Positions 52,949 to 64,000 of a DNA stretch of 64,000 nucleotides are shown here, in pieces. Under the pieces are notes generated by a model, which saw only the letters and a program-made list of their open reading frames with translations, was not told the origin of the DNA and did no database searches. The stretch is from Lithodes maja (taxonomy: Eukaryota; Arthropoda; Malacostraca; Decapoda; Lithodidae): assembly GCA_037953745.1 (NCBI GenBank), contig JBAKBP010003147.1, forward strand, positions 62,001 through 126,000. Reading direction: 5' to 3'. A program made the position numbers and the translations under genes. How positions within the stretch are numbered: the stretch's first letter is position 1; every line of letters begins with the position of its first letter.

Positions 52949-53105
52949 TGATCTACTCTACATGGCAACATTTTAATGTTGCCTTTATTGAACTGCTGTC
53001 ACAGATTTAAGAAATATAACAAGAATATTGAGAGTTATTCACCTCCGTAAAGTCTTGAACAATTTCACAGGTGCTTGACTATACTTTCACTTATTATGTG
53101 CCTAT

Positions 53106-53350
53106 GTGGGCGGGCATTGTGGTGTAGTTCAGCTGCGTGTCTGCCTGCTGTGACCGGAACCTCTCCGGGAGATTATTATGGAAACTGGGAATCTTTTGTT
53201 GGAGACCCCTCATGGTCCTGGGTCTTTCGGCGTTCTACTGGGCGACCTAGATGTGTGTGATATTTTTAATATATATATTTTTTCTGTTCGGGCTGTGTCT
53301 TGAGTCGGCCTCCCCCAGCTATGGGGTATGTGCTTGAGCATATACATACA
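53106..53350 (+). repeat. Possible tRNA-derived SINE-like sequence
   Basis: gggcattgtggtgtagttca (53112) resembles a tRNA 5' half with an A box. A B box is not clear (ggaacctctccgg only). Downstream cctcccccagctatggggta resembles the segment at 43889-43903. Weak call. Confidence 0.2.
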
Positions 53351-53629
53351 TACATATATACAAATATTGGGTTGTACTAAGTCTGTATTCTAATTTTTTT
53401 TTCTTCAGTGTAGGTAACCGTCATTTAGATCTGAAGAGACACAACAATTCATCATTAACATCACAATATGTAGCCTTCCAAACGTCAATATTAATATTAG
53501 TATAAGTACTGTTTCTGTTTCTGTCTCACCTACAGAGAGTAATCCAGCTAGCTTTTACAAACACCCTCCTCCACATATTCATTTCACTACACTAAACAAG
53601 CTCACCACACTTCTTTCTAATACACCAAT

Positions 53630-53712
53630 AACTGTTTTTACGTTACTCTTTCAACTTGGGGGAAGACATTTGTTAGAGGCAGCTTTGTCTTTTGTCTCCT
53701 TCAAACACATCA
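53630..53712 (+). repeat. LINE family X 3' tail, copy 3
   Basis: ttactctttcaacttggggg followed by ggcagctttgtcttttgtctcc matches the 3' UTR ends at 44406-44460 and 46535-46593. Confidence 0.5.
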
Positions 53713-53809
53713 TATATATAAATTATATATAGCCGCCATATATTGCTGTCTGATCTGTGTTTGTTATTGGCATCGTTCAAGAAGCAAGAGAGACCACATG
53801 GAAAATATT

Positions 53810-53814
53810 ACACA

Positions 53815-53863
<49 letters not shown>

Positions 53864-53872
53864 ACACTCATA
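53810..53872. repeat. (CA)n microsatellite
   Basis: About 30 CA units with a few ct interruptions. Confidence 0.95.
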
Positions 53873-54924
53873 GGCACCTATTGTATATTCAACATTCACC
53901 CAAAGGTAAAATACTACCATGTATTATGAAACGGCTTTGATAATGATTATGAAAGGTTTTGAAATCGTTTATTGGTCCACAGAGACTGATTCAGTGTTGT
54001 ACAAACACTCAAAAAAGAAACGGCCGTACCCCACATTTGTTTTTATTATGCAAATACATATACACTATACAGCATGCGAGTTGATTTAGAAACGTAATTT
54101 TGTATGCATAAATAATACAAATTGTATATATTAAACAATATTAATGACATTTAATTCATAAATAATTGCAAATGGTTCTATTTTTATTAACAAAATCAAA
54201 GGAGGTTCACTAATATTTTGGAGTGACTGTACTTCATACTGTTATAGGTTGCCATTCCACTTTCATCCAGTGGTAGTGGAGACACTCTTGGCTAATTCCA
54301 AGTGAACATATACACAGTGGGTGTTATGTCAGAAAGTTAGTTAACTCCCTATAGAAGCTTGAGCTCTTAACCGTTCTCTCAAACTTCCCCATCGCCTCTC
54401 AAACAGCCCCCTCAGTCTCTGTCTTTCTCCTCTCTCATCACCATCACAGACTCTTAAAAGGGCGGGGTTCACGGCTTGAATCAGGAAGTTCTTGCTACCC
54501 GCTGCCAAAGGGGGCGAGGTTTACGAGCATCAATCGCTGTCATTAGGATCATGAGATGTATAGCTTGCATACATCCTCGTTCTTTACGCCGTCTAGTGGG
54601 GATCTGGGCTTGTCTAATGTATTATTCTGTGCCCCACGCTCAGATTATGTCCATACCTTTGAGAAAGTTCCTTAATTGTTTAATGGACCAAGTGCTGGGC
54701 AGTACATTCCAAAAATTATATAATAAATGTTAAAACGGAACTTAGCCAAAGGTGTTACAAATAAGAACAAGTAACATAACATGAATTAAAACAATTTGAT
54801 CAGTCATTTACATTATTGTGCAAAACTTAAATTAATTTGTCACTACATTGTTTAGAACAAAGGTATTACAATAATGAGAGTTATCTTTAGAGCAAGTAAA
54901 GCAGATTCGTATCCAAGAGCGTGT
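53873..54924. other. Anonymous sequence
   Basis: No gene or repeat recognised. AT-rich; short ORFs here have no recognisable motif. Confidence 0.4.
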
Positions 54925-54928
54925 TTAA

Positions 54929-55126
54929 CCCATTCACTACCAGCGCCGTCCTTTTAACTTTACTCTGGCTATTATTAGACGATTTTATTCAGCTTAAAAG
55001 GGAGCTCCAGTAGTCAACAGGTTTCGAACTACCTGACATCCCCACCTCAGATCCTTCGTAAACTGCACAAAATCGTCTAGATACAGCAATAATAGAATAT
55101 AAAAGGCGTCACCAGTACAGAAGGTG
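54929..55126. mobile_element. TTAA-flanked miniature element, 198 bp
   Basis: TTAA at 54925-54928 and 55127-55130. Long imperfect terminal inverted repeats of about 75 bp: left cccattcactaccagcgcc...ttagacgatttt...cagctt pairs with the complement of right aaaatcgtctag...aaaggcgtcaccagtacag. Such a nearly full-length hairpin is typical of MITEs. Relatives at 45410-45631, 40876-40960 and 41755-41858. No ORF. Confidence 0.75.
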
Positions 55127-55310
55127 TTAAGCAGTGATGGTGTCACCAGTACAGAAGGTGTTAAGCAGTGATGGTGTCACCAGTACAGAAGGTGTTAAGC
55201 AGTGATGGTGTCACCAGTACAGAAGGTGTTAAGCAGTGATGGTGTCACCAGTACAGAAGGTGTTAAGCAGTGATGGTGTCACCAGTACAGAAGGTGTTAA
55301 GCAGTGATGG
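55100..55310. repeat. 34-bp minisatellite derived from the MITE end, ~6 copies
   Basis: The unit consists of the MITE right terminus (gtcaccagtacagaaggtg), the TTAA target and eleven bases of flank (gcagtgatggt). The first unit is the end of the MITE itself. The array stops at cagtgatggcagtacagtg. Confidence 0.85.
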
Positions 55311-55469
55311 CAGTACAGTGTCATTAATCCTCTTGATAGTGAAGGTGTGATACTTGACAGTGATAGATCCTTAGTACCACAATATTTCGTATTAATAAAT
55401 ATCAACAATAGAAAAACAGTACCTTATACCATGTTTGTGCATAATGGCTGATTTTATGTCTATATATGT

Positions 55470-55575
55470 GCATGAAGGAGACAAAAGGCAAAACTGCATG
55501 CAACAAGTGTCCCACCCCAAGGTTGAACGAGTGATAGATAATCAAAATCAAGGTACATTAGAGGTAATTTGGGTG
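55470..55575 (-). repeat. LINE family X 3' tail, copy 4
   Basis: On the minus strand: cgttcaaccttggggtggga, then gcagttttgccttttgtctcc, matching the 3' ends of family X. It lies beside the 3' end of the minus-strand CR1 copy E. Confidence 0.5.
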
Positions 55576-55808
55576 TATTAGAAAGAAGTGTGGTGTGCTT
55601 GTTATATGTAGTGAAATTAATAGGACGAGTACAAAGGAAAGCAAGCAACAACAGGTCATGCGACCCCTCGAGGTTACTTGCCCTCCAAAACACTGCTGTT
55701 CCAAATGTTGCAACAGTATTTCGGAAAGAATGTGGGAAAGATGTGAGAAGGAAATGCTCCCCTGGGGCTTAGTTCATGATTAGGGAAATTATATTAATAT
55801 CTATTAGG

Positions 55809-58640
55809 TTATTGAACAAACACTACTAAAGAAAATATGTATTCAATTACAAATGCAATCAACCTTGGGTTCAGGGCAAGGTGCTTGTCTAGGCGAATGG
55901 TGTAGCAGCCTATGACATCTCTGAGAAGCTCATTCCACAAGTTGACGACTCGATTGAAGAAGAAATTCTTGGATTCGTTAGAGTTGAATGATTTACCAAT
56001 GATTTTGCAGCCATTTCCTCGCGTGTAGTTTGATCGGTCAATCGTAAAATATTTATTACAGTTCATGTTGTCGATGCCTTTAATGATCTTGACAACTTGA
56101 ATAAGGTCACCTCTCAATCTGTGCTTGGTTAATGGATATAAATTTAGTTCATTAAGACGTTTCTCGTTTCTCGTATGGTTTGTTCCAAAGACAGGGTATC
56201 ATCTTGGTAACTCTAAACTCGTTACAATTTGTCTATATCTTTTTTATAGTAAGGGCACCAGAACTGAACGCAGTATTCCGAAAGTGGGCGAACTAATGAA
56301 TTGTAAAGGGTGAGGATAATGTCTTTTGATTTATGTTCAAATGATCTACCTATGAAACCTATAATTTTGTTTGCCTTCTTAACAACTTCAGCACAATGTT
56401 GACTTGGTTTTAAGTTACTGGATATTGTTACTCCTAAATCGGTTTCACTGTCTACAGTCTTTAGCTGGGTGCCATTCATCAAGTAGTCTGCTATTTCATT
56501 GCGGTATGCAATATAAAGTACTTTACACTTATCTTTATTGAAGAACATTTTCCGGATTTTAGCCCATTGTGAAAGCTTGTTTAGATTGGTTTGCATATCT
56601 TCAACATGTTCATTTGTCAGTACGGTATTTACGATTTTTGTGTCATCTGCAAACTTTGAGATTGTACAGGTGAGACCCTCATCTATGTCGTTAATGTAAA
56701 TTAGGAAAAGGACTGGCCCCAGTACTGATCCTTGAGGTACACCATTAGGTACATTGGTCCACTTTATTGCTTCCCCATTAATAACTACTCTTTGTTTCCT
56801 TTCACCAAGCCAATTTTCTATCCACTGTAGAACGCCGCCTTGTATTCCATGTGCTTTTAATTTCATCACTAACTGTTTGTGTGGAACTGTATCAAAGGCC
56901 TTCTGGAAATCTAAGTAAATAATATCTACAGTTTTACTTTCGTCATATAGATTTAGGATGTCATGGAAGAAGTTTAAAAGGTTTGTTAAGTAGGAACGTT
57001 TTTTTTGCGAAAACCATGTTGTCTGTCTTTTAGTATATTATTTTCCTCCAAGTGAATAACGAGCCTGTTTCTTATTATTGTTTCTATCATTTTGCATACT
57101 GCTAAGGTCAAGCTGATTGGACGATAATTGCTAGGCAAAGATTTGCTACCTTTTTTTTTAAATTGGTGTTATGTTCGCAAGCTTCCACTCATCAGGTATT
57201 TCGCCGGTTTCCAAGGATTTGTTATAGATCAGCATCAGGTGTTTGGAGAGCTCGCATTTAGCTTCTTTAAGAACTCTAGGAGAAATGTTATCAGGTCCAG
57301 GTGATTAGCTTTCATTGAGGTTATCTAAACATCTCGGTACCTCTGCCTCAGTAATGCTGATATTTCTAAGAACTTCCAAATTGTTTGTCTGTGCTGGCGG
57401 TACTGTAGGGATGTCAGTTAGGTCTTCTGATGTAAAGACTGATGCAAAGAAGTTGTTGAGAGTATTACTCATTTTGGCATTTTCATTGGTAAAATCTCCA
57501 TTTTCATCTACCGAGGGTCTAATTGTTGAAGTCACCACTTTCTTCTTCCTGATGTAACTGTAGAATTATTTTGGGTTAGTCTTGCTTTGATTAGCAACAT
57601 GCAACTCCAAAGGGTTTATATTTTGTTTAATTATCCTTTTGGATTTATGTCGTAGATCTCTGAAGGCCTGTCTATTTTCATCATTATCGAAGGTTTGTAA
57701 TCTCTCATGAACATTCTTTTTAGTGAGTAAACATTCAGTTATTTTTATATTCCACCATTTAGGCTTGTTATTATGTACAGATCTTCTGTTTTTTTTGTTA
57801 TGGTATGTACTCGCGTACTGCATTCGTTCGTGTAAATTTCTGTGAAAAATTTCCATAATTGGTTTATCTCATTATTGTTTAGAAAACTCCAATTGGCTTC
57901 TGTAAATTTTGTTCTATGTTTATGGAAATTTGCTCGCTTGAAATTTGGAACTTTCTCATTGCTGGTATTGAGTTTATTGCTATTAAATTTTATACTGAAA
58001 GTGATCATACGGTGGTCACTATTGCAGAATTCAACACCAACAGTCAAGTTATCGATCAAGTCTTCTTTTGTTGCAAGGACAAGGTCAAGAACATTATTAC
58101 CGCAGGTTGGAGATTGAAAAAATTGATGCAGGGAGCTTTCTTGTAGGTTGGCATACAGATCGTGTCCGGAGTGTGAAGTAAGAGTGTCGTCCCACTTGGT
58201 CACTGGTAAATTCAATTCGCCAAAAATGACAGTATTGTGTATGTTACTTATTTCTGCAATTTGCTCGTAAATTTCTTGGTCGATTTGCACTGATTGGGCT
58301 GGGGGCCTGTATATTAATGCTAAGATTATTTTTGTTCCTCTACTGTTTTTTATTAGCACATAAGATGAATCAATATTGACTATTTGAGGTTTTGACAGGA
58401 GAATTGGGCTAAGACGTTCTTTGATGACAAATATTATGCCGCCTTCATTTGTATTAACTCTGCTTTTCTCAAACGTTACATAGCTGGGAAGTGAAAACTC
58501 TGCTAAAAAGTCTCTGTCTTCCGTATTTAGCTAAGATTCTGTTATGCCGATTACATCAACATTTTCTATAAACACGGGTTCCTCCAGTTCTGAAAATGTA
58601 TTGCGTATACTTCGAGCGTTCACGTAGAAGACCTTTAGAG
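55809..58640 (-). pseudogene. CR1 copy E ORF2, frameshifted
   Basis: Pieces in different frames: 58359-57745 endonuclease (YRPPAQSVQ, FGELNLP with Asp to Glu at the GDFN site, SDHR), 57856-57566 linker, 57538-57305, 56869-56222 RT palm (GVPQGSVLGP, FADDTKIVN) and 56117-55809 C-terminus. Lesions include an extra T run near 57001-57006. The endonuclease substitution and frameshifts rule out activity. Confidence 0.82.
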
Positions 58641-58789
58641 ATGTCGTTCTTGATATAATTTGATGCTCGCCACATGTATTTGATGATTTTGCTTGTCTTG
58701 GGTTTGTATTTCTTCTGAGATTTAAGTTATCCTACCCATTCTGATGACTGTTGGCCCCGATTTTTTAATGAAGGTTCTTTACGGCATCA

Positions 58790-59479
58790 TTCAGCAGACG
58801 GCCAAACCGGCCAGCTTCTACCGGATTTAGGTGTACGCCGTCTCTTGAGAATAAATGTTGATCGTGGAAGAAATTATCCCAAGTGTTGATGAAGCCGATG
58901 TTCTCCTTCCTGCAGATTTTGGCGAGTTGACGATTTATATTCGTGGATGTTGACCAGAAGAGATTCTTTGCGTTAATCCGGGGAATGATGACTGAGATGA
59001 TGATCCTACTGGATTTTACCTGGTACGTCTTGATAAGCTGCTTGTGTTTGTTTCAAGAGTTCTTCTGATCGTGTGCTCTGGACGTCATTTGATCCGACAT
59101 GTATGACATAGGTTGTGTTTGTGGGGGCCAGCCTGGTCACCTCGTCCACAGCAGCAACGACGTCGTCCACGCTGCCACCCGGAATACAGAATCGCTTTCT
59201 GGTCCTGGGTGACCAGGGCCAGAACTCCTTGAGCTGGCCGCGTACCATGGAGTCCCCCACAAGCCGTACTTCCTCCATTTCTTCTTCTTCATAGGTAGCG
59301 AGAATTTGGAAATGGTTTTGACACATTGTTATAGGGATGACCTTTTTGGTAGCAGTACCTGGGCATAAAGTATTTCTTGCGAGCTGAAAATGATCTTCAT
59401 CAGGAACGAGGGTTGGGGTATTGTCAGAGGTCTGGGTGTTGATTGAGGTATGAGGTGGCACTACATCTGACCTTGGCAA
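58790..59479 (-). pseudogene. CR1 copy E ORF1 (esterase), frameshifted
   Basis: 59479-59006 encodes the linker and first half of the SGNH domain, with EVRLVGDSMVRG (GDS serine), FCIPGGSVDDVVAAVDEV and VIHVGSNDV intact. It frameshifts near 59040; the rest (ending DGVHLNPVEAGRFGRL-like near 58810-58850) lies in another frame. Conservation with copy F is strongest around the catalytic blocks. Confidence 0.78.
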
Positions 59480-59500
59480 TTCTGAATCCCTGTGTCTTGT

Positions 59501-60063
59501 TGCTGGCAGGAAGGCTTCATTTCCGACGTTTGCATCAGGAGAAAGTGCCTGCGAGATTAAGCTGGATTACTCTGTGTAGGTGAGACACAAATTGCAAATA
59601 CAGTATACTTACAAAATTTCAATGTAAACTGCAGCGTTAGGTTAATATGATCAAAGGGAGTTTTACATGGCATTATAGTCTTGTGTAGACAACACAGCGA
59701 ATCATCTAACAATTTTGATATCTTTACCACAGAGACAGTGATTCAAACTATAGGTAATTGTTGGAAGTGGGGAACCGGAAGGCCGATATACCATTGTTGA
59801 TTCTGGCTGCTCTGTGTGATCTTAACACCTTCACCACCATTATGTAATTTGCATCTTAGTCTGGTTACCGTTCGTTCGACAGTTTTCTTTAGTTTATAAT
59901 CTACCTCTACTTCTAGAAAGAAAAAACAGTTTTCACCATTCTGCCTCCCCTCGCGACCCAATAAGCAGCCAGGGGATATTTACACCACCGCCAACACCCA
60001 CGATGACACTTCCGCTCCGCAATCCTGGACACACACCATGCCGCTAGTTTTACGTATTTTCTC

Positions 60064-60098
<35 letters not shown>

Positions 60099-61682
60099 GT
60101 AGCTTAGAGTCTTGCTGTAGTGCGAAGTTTCTGTGTTGCTCTATTTTATCTTCTTCCTTCGTATGAATATCTCGCTTATACTTTTACACGTACAGTACAC
60201 ATACATGCGCACTATACTCCATTCAGTTGACCCATGCATCTGGCTTCTAACTGGCGTTTGCATCGTGGCTCTTGATTGGCTACCTTATCAGTACCCTAGC
60301 TAACTGGCCAAAATGGGCGGCAGAACTGATAATATATTTATTTTTATCTTTATAATTCCTTATTTATTCATTAAACTAGATATGTTTAAGTAATTTTAAT
60401 GAATACTTAATAAATTACAGTCATATCCGAATCTAAAGAGCTATTAAATAGCACATGAAACACAATAATAACGTATATATCATAAAGTAAACACAAGCGA
60501 AATAAATACTTGATAAACGAAGTAAGTAAGCGAGAGGTGAAGACTGACTGTGCAGAGTGTAGATCACAGAGTAGAGTGTGGTGTAGACAACCATTAAACA
60601 ATAATTTGCATTTCACCATTATATTGTACGGTACAAAAGCTTGAACATTTTGAACAATCTGATTACATTATAATTTTACAGGCACGCTATTCAATTGGTG
60701 TTTACAATCTCCCTCGTACAACCTCCCCCCCCCCCCCCCCCCTTCCGTTTAGGATGATTATTGGAACATTGGTTTAATTAACTTGAGGATGCAATCACAT
60801 TTTCAGTGCTTCATTATTTCTTTTCACTACTATACCCTGTTCCAAATAAGTAGGCCAAAACTCTTGAATATTAACCTCTAAACTCACCAACGACTGGAGT
60901 AATCAAACTAATGCTTCTACCTTTTAGGATGGGTCAGCCAGGGAAATTAAAGCACATTTGCTCTAGCCCTTTTTGAATTGCAGAAGTTAGGGTTCACGAT
61001 TTCTGGCATACTTAATTGTAACCGCGTATAGCTCATGAATATAAAACTAAAAATGGAATGATAGAACACAAAACAAAGCATAAAACTATCATTGTAATAG
61101 GATAGGGTAGTTATTGATAGGGGTCACTTGAGGCATGCTATGCTTACAGGTACCTACCCGATAGCACTATCGTTAGTGAGTGCTGTACTGTATTTTATAT
61201 ATTATTTTGTAATAGTATAGATATCTTATCATATTTGTATTTTGTACTATTGTTAATGTCTTGTCCATGTTGCAAATTTGATTTTAAATAATATTTTGAC
61301 ATTTAACATGTAGTTTCTTTATTCATGCAGAGTTTAGTCAAATTTACCAGAACGTCCCGGACTTCCCAAACTTGACTAATTCCTTTAACGTGACGATAGT
61401 GCGTTGTTATATGTGCGATTAGTTTGCTTGGGAAACAGATTAACTTGCTCATGTAGTAATGTACACCCTATGTGGTGGATTGTGTTCTTTTATTTAATAA
61501 TTTTCATTTTAGTAAGCGTTGTTTCCACATAGCGATTTTGATAATTTAATTTGACTTTATATTGTCCTTGTCCCAATTTTGGTTTGTTTAGTTTGCAAGT
61601 TTTACATTTTAATTGCAAGGGACTGGAGTTCTCGAAAAGGGGCTTCAATCCTTAAGCCATTTTCTACTTACAGTGTGCTTGC
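59501..61682. other. Anonymous sequence with homopolymer runs
   Basis: No gene recognised. Contains a ~27-T run near 60068-60094 and a 16-C run near 60727-60742. Short ORFs carry no recognisable domain. Confidence 0.45.
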
Positions 61683-61686
61683 TTAA

Positions 61687-61913
61687 CCCTTTCACGCACA
61701 TATGAAGCAGAGGTTGCCAGATTAGCAATAAGAAATAGAGTTCTCTCACTCTTATAATTACCTCTCCAAAATTAGTTTTCTACCCACAGCTAACTCAAAG
61801 ACAACTGCAGAGGTTGAAGTAACTAAACTAAAGGTTTCTAAATACCCCTGATGGTAACAAAGGCTTTAAAGTATCCCAAATAGGCTCAACATTGCGTCAT
61901 ATGTCGGAGAGGG
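61687..61913. mobile_element. TTAA-flanked miniature element, 227 bp
   Basis: TTAA at 61683-61686 and 61914-61917. Inverted termini ccctttcacgcacatatgaa against ccctctccgacatatgacgc (complement of the right end), sharing acatatga. Different family from the other TTAA elements. No ORF. Confidence 0.6.
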
Positions 61914-61917
61914 TTAA

Positions 61918-62582
61918 TAATCCAGAAGGGATGATTGCCTCTGAAGTTTTATTTCAACTAAAAACTGTTACTTTGCGTAGCTCCTCTGTTTCCCTCTGGA
62001 AAATAATACAAAAAGCAGCAGTCCGAGTTATATCCGTGTGTTAGGGTGGAGTGTCTCCCTGGGGTGTACGGGGCCAAGCACTTCAAGCCGCATCCCCCTC
62101 ACAGTCCTAACGGTAAACAGGTGAACTTGTATGACATTATCCCTGCCGCGCCCCTCCCCCGGGAAGAGTACACTGTTAGCCTCGAGGGGGATTGATGTCT
62201 ATCCCGCGACGCCTTCCCCTCCTCCGCCGGTAACATTGTCCTGTCTGTTATCGGGGGAGTTTCACCATCTTAAGATTTTATGCTGCCATTTTGTATACGT
62301 TCTGCTCTGATTTGTCTGCATTAATAATTCAGAGTACCATGACGCAATTTTATTCTGGCTAATACTAGATTCTTCAATCATTCATAGTAAGGACTTGTAG
62401 CAATCAAATGAATGAAAGTCCAAGCCTTTTTTTTTCAAAATTTCGCTAACATTTTCCATTGTTGCTAAGTAAAAGATCCAAAAAATCGAAAAATCTTAAC
62501 CAAGTTTTCCATAACTTGTCTTAAACACTAGGTTAAGTTAGCCAAGCAACGTTACGCAACCGAGGTATGGGGGCGGCAAACC
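61918..62582. other. Anonymous sequence
   Basis: GC-rich patch 62040-62240, otherwise nothing recognised. Confidence 0.4.
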
Positions 62583-62586
62583 CACA

Positions 62587-62612
62587 ATAAGAGTATCTAT
62601 CTATCTATCTAT
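62587..62612. repeat. (CTAT)n microsatellite
   Basis: About six CTAT units. Confidence 0.85.
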
Positions 62613-62639
62613 TGGCTGACGACGTGATCCCCGAAGGGG

Positions 62640-62990
62640 TGGCCACGAACGAACTGCCCCCATGCACCTCTGTCCCCAGTCAGTCGACGCCCCTCCTCCC
62701 AACCAGCACCGCCTTCATCCATATACTTCCTCACTCCATCCTTCCACCTCGCTCTCGTACACCCTCTTAATCATTCTCTCGCTTTCCATACGTTCCATAA
62801 TTATGGCCAAACCATCTCAAGTTGTTCCTTTTCACACTTTCCAGCACATCTACCTCCACACCACATCTCCTTCTTACTTCCTCATTCGTCTGTCTATCCC
62901 TCCATGTAACTCTGAACGCACTTCTCAAGTAACTAATTTCCACCGCTCTCACTCTTGGTCGAGTCTCTTCCCGAACATCCATGCTGAGTA
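62640..62990 (-). pseudogene. LINE RT C-terminal fragment (WFGH motif)
   Basis: Minus-strand frame with RAVEISYLRSAFRVTWRDR, then RRRCGV, VKRNNLRWFGH. This pattern (LR..GV..RDR..N.EIR...LRWFGH) is the usual C-terminal end of many animal LINE ORFs. Only ~70 codons are recognisable. The overlapping plus-strand ORF is a shadow. Confidence 0.6.
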
Positions 62991-63155
62991 CTGAGGGAGA
63001 GAGGACAATAATTGTGTGTGCTACCGTGTGCTGGGTGTTGTTTTGATATTTCTTGGTGTCTGTGGGTGTGTTGCCATGTAGTTTAGTGGGTGGTCTTGGT
63101 TCGTGGAGGCTGCTGCCAGAAATTGAGTGCCTCTCATGTCCAGATGGTCTTTGAC

Positions 63156-63387
63156 AGTATCCTACTGTAGCTATATCTGTAATTTTAGTTGTTGCTTGCA
63201 TGATCTTGTAGTAACCTTTGACTGATAACTTTGTTTATCTAAATATAATCCTGCTTGACTAGCCTACAATGACACCAGCGCCATCTGTTGATACAGTATA
63301 TTAACCCCTTGTGGACAGTTACACTTTATTCTTATATAATCTCTATTTGGTGAATTGTATATTTAGTTACATATTCTATTATACAGG
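63156..63387 (+). repeat. Fragment of the CR1 5' UTR
   Basis: Near-identical order to 47278-47520: tatcctactgtagctata, tgtaattttagttgttgctt, ccatctgttga.acagtata and ggtgaattgtatatttagtt. It ends abruptly at ttata before cagggtg. An internal or 5' scrap of a CR1 copy. Confidence 0.75.
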
Positions 63388-64000
63388 GTGTTCAGAAAAC
63401 ATGTGTACAAAATGAAATGGGTGATAGGGAACACAGAATTAAACATTTTGTACTCCATGGAGGTATGTCCATAAATGCTTCCTTGCCGTGCTACAGGGAA
63501 GATAGTCTCAACGTAATTTCCCTAAATTTTTACCCTAACTTCTCTGTGAGTAATCCGTTTACATACAAACATGGTAATTCAATGTACACAACAGTATGAA
63601 CATTACTTAATTAATGTCCGTACACTGCAAAAACAAAAGTACATTTGAAACTGAAGTGAAGATTAACAATCATCAGTCAGAACTGTTTACTGAACGAAGA
63701 TGTCTTATGTCAGTACCAAGAAGTGATCCATTAGTAGTAGGCAACGAAATAATACTGTATGGTGGGCTTCAACGTAATTCATTTATTACATTAATAACTT
63801 TGATATGCCAACATGGTAATTTAAAGGTAGTGTACAGTAATTGTTCATGAATTGCAGTATCTTTGCAAACACAGTACAAAACTTTAAATTGAAAAGAACA
63901 TGCACAAAATACTCCAAACTGTTTAAGAGCTGCAAAACAATGCAACATGACATTTCAATTTACAGAAACTGCTCAAAGGTACGACCACCAGCGCGTATGC
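63388..64000 (-). mobile_element. Possible Tc1/mariner-like element end
   Basis: The CR1 5' UTR similarity stops at a TA followed by cagggtgttcagaaaacatg, a terminus of the kind seen in arthropod Tc1/mariner-like elements that insert at TA. At the far end, the minus strand reads IRAGGRTFEQFL then stop (63999-63961), resembling the C-terminal tail of such transposases. The ~570 bp between would be the 3' UTR side. The window ends before the transposase body, so this stays tentative. Confidence 0.3.

Larger units (their letters stand above)
55632..59500 (-). mobile_element. CR1-type LINE copy E, decayed
   Basis: Contains ORF1 from the linker on (59479 downwards), ORF2, and the 3' UTR ending in gtac at 55632. 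The 5' zinc-finger part of ORF1 is not recognised. Protein-level divergence from copy F is much greater than that of copy A, so it is an older insertion or another subfamily. Confidence 0.82.

Noticed and set aside
59743..59961. 72-codon minus-strand ORF
   Set aside because: No recognisable motif or start context; expected by chance at this length.
62662..62994. 110-codon plus-strand ORF
   Set aside because: Antisense to the LINE C-terminal fragment with the WFGH motif.

Overview
The window is almost entirely transposable-element and tandem-repeat DNA from a metazoan. The repertoire fits an arthropod, probably a decapod crustacean: Ty3/gypsy elements with integrase upstream of reverse transcriptase, CR1-type LINEs with an esterase ORF1, TTAA-flanked miniature elements and many microsatellites. 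That assignment is inference, because I found no host gene, tRNA or rRNA to anchor it.

Layout. 1-6925: minus-strand gypsy element (E1), cut by the window start, with an open gag-pol frame and a 1.86 kb 5' LTR. 6926-7681: 49-bp minisatellite touching that LTR. 7682-9865: LINE relic, purine-rich duplication, short dispersed repeat, GC-rich foldback and a 94-codon ORF that stops inside the next LTR. 9866-11058: truncated plus-strand LTR of a sister lineage (D). 11059-35495: second minus-strand gypsy element (E2). Its 3' LTR is split by a 14.4 kb plus-strand block, 12765-27128, organised LTR-internal-LTR-internal-LTR and flanked by one 4-bp duplication (atat). The block belongs to a related family that has lost reverse transcriptase and half of integrase but keeps a 1188-codon ORF in its second copy. 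TTAA-flanked miniature elements sit in the first copy and in the E2 5' LTR. 35496-40600: two decayed minus-strand CR1 copies with purine tracts. 40600-43692: miniature-element relics, a 57-bp and a ~41-bp minisatellite, and a 200-N gap. 43693-47260: 3' fragments of another LINE, one holding a nested CR1 tail. 47270-52110: nearly complete plus-strand CR1. 52110-55630: LINE tails, microsatellites, and a miniature element whose end has been amplified into a minisatellite. 55632-59500: decayed minus-strand CR1. 59500-64000: mostly anonymous sequence with one more TTAA element, LINE scraps and the probable end of a Tc1/mariner-like element.

How the parts relate. The gypsy elements share PBS, LTR termini (TGTGACG...CGTAACA in sense) and an LTR hairpin whose paired bases covary between lineages. 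E1 carries every enzyme; the block carries Gag, protease and inactive remnants. A plausible reading is an autonomous/non-autonomous pair of Gmr1-type elements.
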